The position numbers and the translations under genes are program-made. From Streptomyces musisoli (lineage in GTDB: Bacteria; Actinomycetota; Actinomycetes; Streptomycetales; Streptomycetaceae): DNA of 64,000 nt. Below, piece by piece: positions 57,984 to 64,000 of the stretch. The stretch spans positions 310,001-374,000 of the forward strand of contig NZ_JAERRH010000004.1 in NCBI RefSeq assembly GCF_016741855.1, in the 5' to 3' direction. How positions within the stretch are numbered: position 1 is the stretch's first letter; each line of letters begins with the position of its first letter. The notes below the pieces were generated by a model. That model was not told the origin of the DNA, searched no databases, and worked only from the letters and a program-made list of their open reading frames with translations.

Positions 57984-58748
57984 CTAGCCGAGCCGGCGGA
58001 ACAGCGTCCGGGGCATGTGCCGGAGCGCCGCCATCAGCAGGCGCAGCGCTCCCGGCACCCAGACCGTCTCCGAGCGGCGGCGCAGGCCCAGTTCGACGGC
58101 CGTGGCGACCGCCTCCGGCGTGGTCGCGAGCGCCGGCCGCGGCCGGCCCGCCGTGCGGCGCGTCAGGACGAACCCGGGCCGCACGACCATGACGTGCACG
58201 CCGGTGCCGTGCAGGGCGTCGCCGAGGCCCTGGGTGAACGCGTCGAGGCCGGCCTTGCTGGAGCCGTAGATGAAGTCGGCGCGGCGGGCGCGTTCGGCGG
58301 CGGAGGAGGACAGCACGACCAGGGAACCGTGGCCCTGGGACTGGAGCGCGCGGCCGGCGGCCAGCCCCGCCGAGACGGCCCCGGTGTAGTTGGTCTGCGC
58401 GACCTGCACCGCGCGGAGCGGGTCGCGTTCGTCGTGCGCCTGGTCGCCGAGGACGCCGAAGGCGAACAGCACCATGTCGACGGGGCCTTCGGCGAAGACC
58501 TTGCCGAGGACGGTCTCGTGGGACTCGGGGGCGAGCGCGTCGAAGGCGACGGTGCGGGCGTCCGCGCCGAGCGCGCGCAGGCTGTCGGCGGCCTGCTCCA
58601 GGGCGGAGGAGGGGCGCCCCGCCAGCCACACCGTGCGGGCGCGGCGCGCGATCAGCCGGCGAGCGGTGGCCAGCGCGATCTCGGACGTGCCGCCGAGGAC
58701 GAGCAGCGACCGGGGCAGTGCGGTGGGCGGTTCCGAGGCATCCTTCAT
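57984..58748 (-). CDS. DprE2-like SDR reductase
   Basis: 254 residues, short-chain dehydrogenase: LVLGGTSEIALATARRLIARR (the GGTSEIA nucleotide loop of decaprenylphospho-2-keto-ribose reductases), SSSAAERARRADFIYGSSKAGLD (Ser, YxxxK active site). The mycobacterial relative acts with DprE1 to make decaprenyl-phospho-arabinose; no DprE1 partner lies in the window, and Streptomyces lacks arabinogalactan, so the natural substrate is open. Start: ATG 58748; no ribosome site, TACGGT 8 nt upstream. Confidence 0.82.
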   Translation of the reverse strand: MKDASEPPTALPRSLLVLGGTSEIALATARRLIARRARTVWLAGRPSSALEQAADSLRALGADARTVAFDALAPESHETVLGKVFAEGPVDMVLFAFGVLGDQAHDERDPLRAVQVAQTNYTGAVSAGLAAGRALQSQGHGSLVVLSSSAAERARRADFIYGSSKAGLDAFTQGLGDALHGTGVHVMVVRPGFVLTRRTAGRPRPALATTPEAVATAVELGLRRRSETVWVPGALRLLMAALRHMPRTLFRRLG

Positions 58749-58833
58749 GACAGCCGACCGTATCGCCCGTATATGACCGTCTTGGCGAAGAAACGCGGTG
58801 TTGACGCTCCCGCGCAGCGGGCACAGTCGGATC

Positions 58834-59754
58834 ATGGACTGGCTGAAGAAGCTCCCCGGCATCGGGCCGATCGTCATCCGGCTGGCGGCCACGCACGCGT
58901 GGCGGTCCTACGAGCGGCTGGACCGGGTGAAGTGGACCCGGCTGGCCGCCGCCATGACGTTCGTCAGCTTCGTGGCACTGTTCCCGCTGCTGACCGTGGC
59001 CGCCGCCATCAGCGCCGCCACGCTCAGCCCGGCCCGGCAGAAGACCGTGGAGCAGAAGATCGCCGAGCAGTTCCCCGGCGTCCTCTCCAGCCGGCTGGAC
59101 CTCACCTCGCTCGTCGACAACGCCGGCACCGTCGGCGTCATCGCGGGCGCGGTCCTGCTGCTCACGGGCATCGGCTGGGTCGGCCAGACACGGGACTGCC
59201 TGCGCGCGGTGTGGGAGCTGCCGGACCAGGAGGAGAACCCGGTGCTCGCCAAGGCCAAGGACGCCGGCATCCTGCTCGGCCTCGGCGGTGCCCTCCTGGT
59301 CACGCTCGCCACCTCCACCCTCGCCTCGGCCGCCGTCGGCTGGCTGTCCCGGCAGGCCGGCCTGGACGAACACAGCTGGGGCAGCGCGCTGCTGAGGACG
59401 GCCGCGTTCGCCGTCGCCGTCCTCGCCGACTTCCTGGTCCTGCTCTACGTCCTGACCCTGCTGCCCGGGGTCGAGCCGCCGCGCCGCCGCCTGCTGGTCG
59501 CCGCGCTGCTCGGCGCGATCGGCTTCGAACTGCTGAAGCTGCTGCTCAGCGGCTACATCCAGGGCGTCGCCGCGAAGAGCATGTACGGCGCGTTCGGGGT
59601 CCCCGTGGCCCTGCTGCTGTGGATCAACTTCACCTCGAAGCTCGTGCTGTTCTGCGCCGCATGGACGGCGACGGGCAGCAAGGAGGACGAGGGGGTCGAG
59701 GTCAGGGACGCGCCCGACGGCGCATCAGATCCGGCAGCGGCCACCGGCGATTGA
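58834..59754 (+). CDS. YihY/BrkB family inner membrane protein
   Basis: 306 residues, about six transmembrane helices. Family marks LAAAMTFVSFVALFPLLTVAAAI, GIGWVGQTRDCLRAVWELP and SMYGAFGVPVALLLWINFTSKLVLFCAAWTA. Often called ribonuclease BN by mistake; real role unknown. Start: ATG 58834; CACAGT lies 6 nt upstream with TTGACG 15 bp further, consistent with a leaderless transcript. The last 53 bp overlap the convergent carboxypeptidase gene. Confidence 0.88.
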   Translation: MDWLKKLPGIGPIVIRLAATHAWRSYERLDRVKWTRLAAAMTFVSFVALFPLLTVAAAISAATLSPARQKTVEQKIAEQFPGVLSSRLDLTSLVDNAGTVGVIAGAVLLLTGIGWVGQTRDCLRAVWELPDQEENPVLAKAKDAGILLGLGGALLVTLATSTLASAAVGWLSRQAGLDEHSWGSALLRTAAFAVAVLADFLVLLYVLTLLPGVEPPRRRLLVAALLGAIGFELLKLLLSGYIQGVAAKSMYGAFGVPVALLLWINFTSKLVLFCAAWTATGSKEDEGVEVRDAPDGASDPAAATGD

Positions 59755-60952
59755 CCAGGAACACCCCTCCCCCGAGCAGCACCAGCAGACCACCCGCGAT
59801 CGCCAGGGCGGTCCCGACGCCGCCGGAGCGGGACGGGGCGGCGGCGCTCGCCGCCGGCTTCGCACCCACCCCGCCGGCCGCGCCGGACGACGGCTGCGCG
59901 CCCTGCCCCGGGGACGCGCCGGCATCCGGTCGCGCGCTGCCCGGCGAGGCGCTCCTCGGCGGCACCAGCTCGCCCACCGGATTGACCTTGCCGGCCGCAC
60001 GGAAGCCCCAGTCGAACAGCTTCGCGGTCTCCTTGTAGACCTCGTTGTGCTCGCTCTTGTCCGGGTTCATCACGGTGACCAGCAGTACCTTGCCGCCCCG
60101 CTCGGCGACCCCGGTGAAGGTGGCGCCCGCGTGGCTGGTGTTGCCGTTCTTCACGCCCGCGATGCCCTGGTAGACGGGCACGTCGCTGTCGCCGCTCAGC
60201 AGCCGGTTGGTGTTGCGGATCTCGGCGGAGCCGAACTTCGCGCTCACGGTCGAGCAGTAGTCGCGGAAGTCCTTCTTCTGGAGCCCGGAGCGGGCGAACA
60301 GCGTCAGGTCGTACGCCGACGACACCTGCTGCGGAGCGTCGTAACCGTCGGGCGAGACCACGTACGTGTCCAGCGCCTGGAGTTCCTCGGCGTGGTCCTG
60401 CATGTCCTCGACGGTCTGCTGGACACCGCCGTTCATCGACGCCAGCACGTGCACGGCGTCGTTGCCCGAGCGCAGGAAGACGCCGAGCCACAGGTCGTGG
60501 ACGGAGTAGGTGCGGCCCTCCTTTATCCCGACCACGCTGGAGCCGGCGCCCACCCCTTCGAGGTCCTTCGGCGCCACCTTGTACCGGGTGCTCTTGGGGA
60601 AGCGGGGCAGCACGGTGTCCGCGAACAGCATCTTGAGCGTGCTCGCCGGGGGCAGCCGCCAGTGCGCGTTGTGCGCGGCGAGGACCTCGCCCGACTCGGC
60701 GTCGGAGACGATCCAGGAACGGGCGGTCAGGTCCTTGGGCAGCACCGGGACGCCGGGGGCGAGATTGACCTGGGTGCCCGGCTGCCCGAGCCGGGCACCG
60801 CCGAGCGTCGACATCTGGGCCGGGGGCGTGGCCGTCGGGCTCGTCGAGGGAGTCGGCGCGGCGAGCGCGGCGGGGGCGGTGACGGACAGGGACAGCAGTG
60901 TGGCGGAGGTGACCAGCAGGGATCGCCGGCCGGACTTCTTCGGTGCGGGCAC
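59702..60952 (-). CDS. D-alanyl-D-alanine carboxypeptidase (PBP5/DacA type)
   Basis: 416 residues. Signal peptide RRSLLVTSATLLSLSVTAPAALA, then SxxK active site in PPASTLKMLF (about 102-105), SxN (LRSGNDAV) and a KxG box that reads KNG (GVKNGNTSHAG) instead of KTG. A C-terminal membrane anchor (ALAIAGGLLVLLGGGVFLV) follows an Ala/Ser/Pro linker. It trims pentapeptide stems of peptidoglycan. Start: GTG 60952; TACGTT ends 7 nt upstream, predicting a leaderless mRNA. Confidence 0.9.
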   Translation of the reverse strand: MPAPKKSGRRSLLVTSATLLSLSVTAPAALAAPTPSTSPTATPPAQMSTLGGARLGQPGTQVNLAPGVPVLPKDLTARSWIVSDAESGEVLAAHNAHWRLPPASTLKMLFADTVLPRFPKSTRYKVAPKDLEGVGAGSSVVGIKEGRTYSVHDLWLGVFLRSGNDAVHVLASMNGGVQQTVEDMQDHAEELQALDTYVVSPDGYDAPQQVSSAYDLTLFARSGLQKKDFRDYCSTVSAKFGSAEIRNTNRLLSGDSDVPVYQGIAGVKNGNTSHAGATFTGVAERGGKVLLVTVMNPDKSEHNEVYKETAKLFDWGFRAAGKVNPVGELVPPRSASPGSARPDAGASPGQGAQPSSGAAGGVGAKPAASAAAPSRSGGVGTALAIAGGLLVLLGGGVFLVNRRWPLPDLMRRRARP

Positions 60953-61124
60953 GGTCGAGAACGTACCCGCACCGGACCGTGAAGTCCCGCCACCGGCTCC
61001 ACCCGCGACACGGCACCGGAACCGGGACGGCGATACTGGGGTCAAGCTGTGCCCGACCGGGGGACGTCCCCCGGACCCCCGGCCGCCCGCGGGTGCCCGG
61101 TGTCGTGCGGAAAGGTCCGTCCCT

Positions 61125-61364
61125 GTGAAACTCAGCCGCCCTGTCTCCTGGTTCCTGCTCGCCTTCGGGCTGTGGAGCTGGGTCATCTGGGTCACTTTCG
61201 TCAAGAATCTCGTCGAGGACGGCAGCGGGCTCGCCTTCGACGACGGTCACCCGACCGCGTACTTCTGGGTGCACCTGCTGCTGGCGGTCGTCTCCTTCGT
61301 ATTGGGGACGGTCATCGGGGTCATCGGGTTGCGCGGCCTGCGCGCACTGCGCCGGACGTCATAG
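61125..61364 (+). CDS. Small conserved actinobacterial membrane protein (SCO4848 type)
   Basis: 79 residues, two transmembrane helices: MKLSRPVSWFLLAFGLWSWVIWVTFVKNL and YFWVHLLLAVVSFVLGTVIGVIGLRGLR. Conserved in Streptomyces next to the D,D-carboxypeptidase gene, to which it is divergent. Function unknown. Start: GTG 61125, 9 nt after GGAAAGG. Confidence 0.85.
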   Translation: MKLSRPVSWFLLAFGLWSWVIWVTFVKNLVEDGSGLAFDDGHPTAYFWVHLLLAVVSFVLGTVIGVIGLRGLRALRRTS

Positions 61365-61505
61365 CGGCGAGCCAGGGCCGCCCCCCGCTCGCACGGCTGT
61401 GTGAAACCTGTGAAACCCCGGCGGAATCAACGTCTCGGTAAGTTCTTCCACAACTGGTCAGAAAGCCCTTCCGCGGGGTGAAACCCGTGTGATTAGGTGA
61501 GCCGC

Positions 61506-61525
61506 GTCACTCGAGGGGGAGTGAC
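61506..61525. promoter_or_regulatory. Inverted repeat upstream of the binding-protein gene
   Basis: GTCACTC-GAGGGG-GAGTGAC, perfect 7-bp arms, 57 nt before the GTG at 61582. Candidate operator or hairpin; no known regulator match. Confidence 0.35.
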
Positions 61526-61581
61526 CGATTCGTGCTGGGCCAGGGGTAGGGGCCGCGAAGGGCCCTGGGGAGGGCACCACC

Positions 61582-63141
61582 GTGCGATCTGTTCGCATGC
61601 GGATTCTCGTGACGTTCATCGTGCTGGCCGTCCTGGGTATCGGCGGCTGGCAGTTACTGTCGGCGCAGGACGACGACGACAAGGCCATCACCGTCGGAAC
61701 GACGGACGCGGTCACCGCGCTCGACCCGGCCGGCGCCTACGACGCCGGATCCTGGGCCCTGTTCAGCAACGTCTTCCAGTCGCTGCTGACGTTCGAGCCG
61801 GGCGGGGTCGAGCCGGTCCCGGACGCGGCGCAGAGCTGCGCGTTCAAGGGCAGCGGCCTGCGGACGTACCAGTGCGTCCTGCGCTCCGGGATCACCTTCC
61901 CGAGCGGGCGCGCCATGACGGCCGAGGACGTGAAGTACTCCTTCGACCGGGTCAGGAAGATCGACTCCGATGTCGGCCCGTCGTCCCTGCTCGGCACGCT
62001 CGCCTCGGTCAGCGCCGACGACGCGCGCACCGTCACCTTCCACCTCTCGTCCGCGGACGCCACCTTCCCGCTGAAGGTCGCCACCGGCGCCGGTGCGATC
62101 GTGGACAAGGACAAGTACCCGGCCGACGCCCTGCGCACGGACACCGGCGTCGACGGGACCGGACCGTACACGCTGACGGCGTACACCAAGGGCCGGAAGG
62201 CCGAGCTGGCGCCGAACCGGCGCTACCGGGGCTACCTGAGCGGCACCGGCCGCCCCATCGAGCTGCGCTACTACGCCGACTCGCGGAAGCTGGAGCGCGC
62301 ATGGCGGGGCCGCCAGGTCGACGTCGCCACCCGGACCCTGCCGCCGGACGTGCTCTCCGCGCTGAACCCGAGCGACCCGAACCAGCGGGTCACCGACTCC
62401 GACAGCGCCGAGACCCGCAACCTGTACCTCAACACCCGCTCCGGCTCCCCGCTGCACGACGCGCGGGTGCGCCGGGCGCTGGCCTGGCTGGTCAACCGGG
62501 AGCAGCTGGCCGCGACGGTCTACGCGGGCACGGTCGACCCGCTGTACTCGCTGATCCCGACCGGCATCACCGGCCACACCACCTCGTTCTTCGACAACTA
62601 CTCGAAGCCGAGCACACAGAAGGCGCGCGAGCTGCTCACCGAGGCCGGGGTGAGCCTGCCCGTGCACTTCACCTTCGGCTACGGCATCAACCGGGAGGCG
62701 AGCGCGGAGGAGGCCGCTGAGCTGAAGAAGCAGCTGGAGGCGGGCGGCCTGTTCGCGGTGGACGTCAAGGGGTACGAGTGGACCGACTTCCAGAAGCGCT
62801 GGGCCGCCGGGAAGATGGACGCCTGGTCGGTCGGCTGGGTGGCCGACTATCCCGACCCGGACACCTTCGGCGCCGCGCTCGTCGGCACCGGCTCCACCAT
62901 GAGCACCGGATACAGCAACAAGCTGGTCGACCACCTCATCCTGGACAGCCAGCAGTTCGCCGACCGCAGCCGGGCCGCGAACGACTTCAAGGAGATCCAG
63001 TCGGACGTCGCCCACGACGTCCCGCTGATCCCGCTGTGGCAGCGCAAGGAGTACGTGGTCAGCACCGAGGACGTCGGCGGCGGCCAGTACCTGGTGGACG
63101 GCACGGGCGTGTTCCGGCTGTGGCGGCTGGGCTGGATCTGA
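61582..63141 (+). CDS. ABC transporter substrate-binding protein, family 5 (peptide/nickel type)
   Basis: 519 residues. N-terminal anchor MRILVTFIVLAVLGIGGWQLL without a lipobox Cys, then the SBP_bac_5 fold (ITVGTTDAVTALDPAGAYDAGSWALFSNVFQSLLTF, FPSGRAMTAEDVKYSFDRVRKI, VDGTGPYTLTAYTKGRKAELAPN, DARVRRALAWLVNREQLAATV, GYSNKLVDHLI). Binds oligopeptides or similar ligands outside the membrane. No permease or ATPase genes follow, so it may work with distant transport components or as a sensor. Start: GTG 61582, 7 nt after GGGGAGGG. Confidence 0.88.
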   Translation: MRSVRMRILVTFIVLAVLGIGGWQLLSAQDDDDKAITVGTTDAVTALDPAGAYDAGSWALFSNVFQSLLTFEPGGVEPVPDAAQSCAFKGSGLRTYQCVLRSGITFPSGRAMTAEDVKYSFDRVRKIDSDVGPSSLLGTLASVSADDARTVTFHLSSADATFPLKVATGAGAIVDKDKYPADALRTDTGVDGTGPYTLTAYTKGRKAELAPNRRYRGYLSGTGRPIELRYYADSRKLERAWRGRQVDVATRTLPPDVLSALNPSDPNQRVTDSDSAETRNLYLNTRSGSPLHDARVRRALAWLVNREQLAATVYAGTVDPLYSLIPTGITGHTTSFFDNYSKPSTQKARELLTEAGVSLPVHFTFGYGINREASAEEAAELKKQLEAGGLFAVDVKGYEWTDFQKRWAAGKMDAWSVGWVADYPDPDTFGAALVGTGSTMSTGYSNKLVDHLILDSQQFADRSRAANDFKEIQSDVAHDVPLIPLWQRKEYVVSTEDVGGGQYLVDGTGVFRLWRLGWI

Positions 63142-63167
63142 CGACGGCTCCGCCCGGCGCGGCGCTC

Positions 63168-63216
63168 TCACTGCCGTACGGGCACTGATCCGCGCGGCGT
63201 CTTCACTGCCGTACGG
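63168..63216. repeat. Duplicated 3' end of the histidine kinase gene
   Basis: TCACTGCCGTACGG at 63168-63181 and 63203-63216 (35 bp apart). The second copy holds the stop codon of the kinase; the first is a non-coding copy. Confidence 0.65.
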
Positions 63217-64000
63217 ACATGCGCCCCGGCAGGGTCACCGTCACCGCGAGTCCCTCGCCGGGCGCCGTCCGCACGGCCACCTCGCCCCCGTGCGCGTGCA
63301 CCACGCCCTGCACGATGGCCAGGCCCAGCCCGCTGCCCGCGCCGCCGCCCGCCCGGAAGAAGCGGTCGAAGACACGGGCCGCGTCCTCCTCGGCCAGCCC
63401 GGGGCCCTTGTCGGCGACGCACAGCCGCACCGCCCCGTCCGCGCGCTCCGCGCCCAGCCGCACCGGCACGTCGGCGGGCGTGTGCGTACGGACGTTGGCC
63501 AGCAGATTGCCCAGCACCTGGCGCAGCCCCGACTCGTCGGCGTGCACCAGCAGCACCCCGTCCGCCGCCACGGTGACCGGCCGGTCCGGCTGCTGCGCCC
63601 TGAGGTCCTCGGCGGCCTCCCGCACCAGACGGCTGACGTCGACGTTCCGCAGGCGCAGTTCGGGCCGCTGGTCGAGGCGGGCCAGGGTGAGCAGCTCGTC
63701 GACGAGCCGGCCCATGCGCTCGGTCTCGGCGTTCATCCGGTCCCAGGCGCGCTTGCGCTGGCCCGGCTCGCTCAGCATCCCCTTGTCGTACAGCTGGAGG
63801 TAGCCGCGTATCGCCGCGAGCGGGGTGCGCAGCTCGTGCGAGGCGTCGGCGACGAAGCGGCGCAGCTGGGCCGCGGTGCGCTCGCGCGTGCGGTACGCCG
63901 ACTCCACCTGGTGGAGCATGGAGTTGAGGGCCAGCCGCAGCTGCTCGACCTCCTGCGTCGGGTGGTGGCTGGAGGGCACGCGCCGGGTGAAGTCGCCCTC
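63203..64000 (-). CDS. Sensor histidine kinase, 3' part (start beyond the window)
   Basis: At least 265 residues, incomplete at the N-terminus. The visible part starts in a HAMP-like region (EVEQLRLALNSMLHQVESA), then HisKA FVADASHELRTPLAAIRGYLQ (phospho-acceptor His), and HATPase_c with N box GNLLANVRTHTPA, G1 VADKGPGLA, F FDRFFRA and G2 GSGLGLAIVQGVVHAHGG. Ordinary EnvZ/OmpR-class kinase; its response regulator would be expected upstream in transcription (higher coordinates). The 3' end is duplicated just downstream. Confidence 0.9.
   Translation of the reverse strand, partial: EGDFTRRVPSSHHPTQEVEQLRLALNSMLHQVESAYRTRERTAAQLRRFVADASHELRTPLAAIRGYLQLYDKGMLSEPGQRKRAWDRMNAETERMGRLVDELLTLARLDQRPELRLRNVDVSRLVREAAEDLRAQQPDRPVTVAADGVLLVHADESGLRQVLGNLLANVRTHTPADVPVRLGAERADGAVRLCVADKGPGLAEEDAARVFDRFFRAGGGAGSGLGLAIVQGVVHAHGGEVAVRTAPGEGLAVTVTLPGRMSVRQ

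Overview
The window is a stretch of high-GC actinobacterial chromosome, almost certainly Streptomyces. Codon third positions are nearly all G or C, GTG starts are frequent, and the housekeeping block pcrA - icmB - sucCD - purNH - folD - mdh - glyA - trpS follows an order I remember from the conserved core of Streptomyces chromosomes such as S. coelicolor. That species-level comparison is from memory, not from a search. No prophage, insertion sequence, CRISPR array or rRNA operon was seen.

Layout. 1-5991: DNA-repair helicase PcrA, a membrane-anchored M23 peptidase, a secreted or anchored lipase and the small B12 subunit of isobutyryl-CoA mutase (icmB). 5967-14641: a divergent five-gene system, with DUF5691 and SWIM zinc-finger proteins to the left and MoxR AAA+ ATPase, DUF5682 and VWA proteins to the right. 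15139-17233: sucCD. 17609-22038: a membrane-anchored sigma-like protein and two membrane proteins. 22320-24541: purN-purH. 24920-32719: two NarL/LuxR-type two-component systems on either side of folD, plus a membrane-bound HTH/DUF2690 protein. 33101-37665: mdh, an atypical tRNA-Gly(UCC)-like RNA gene, a divergent MFS/LysR pair and an exported LolA-like protein. 37857-45196: an operon that can make glycine betaine (aldehyde dehydrogenase, GMC oxidoreductase) and import it (ProV, double-domain ProW, ProX). 45203-53078: small metabolic and regulatory genes, including a broken carboxymuconolactone-decarboxylase copy, a MocR regulator, a YgiB/YgiC-like pair, a ferritin-like protein and a TetR/NTF2 pair. 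53173-64000: rocD, riboswitch-controlled glyA, trpS, a 2'-5' RNA ligase-like protein, a DprE2-like reductase, BrkB, a D,D-carboxypeptidase, a peptide-type binding protein and the 3' part of a histidine kinase.

Main observations. (1) pcrA and both arms of the MoxR/VWA/SWIM system carry the TTGTCRGTG-N8-TANNNT promoter motif of the LexA-independent, PafBC-type DNA-damage response, perfect on two promoters and one base off on the third. The two divergent copies form a 12-bp inverted repeat. This links a poorly understood AAA+/VWA system to DNA damage. (2) Downstream of mdh lies a promoter-to-terminator RNA unit whose core folds as a tRNA-Gly(UCC) with the glycine identity bases but with GUGC instead of GTPsiC in the T-loop. 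Staphylococcal cell-wall glycine tRNAs have the same oddity, and Streptomyces peptidoglycan has a glycine bridge. (3) A ZTP-type riboswitch precedes glyA; purH, whose substrate ZMP is its ligand, and purN and folD lie in the same window. (4) Short tandem duplications recur at gene 3' ends and junctions, including a 92-bp one that turned an ATGA stop-start overlap into a coupled 31-codon mini-ORF.
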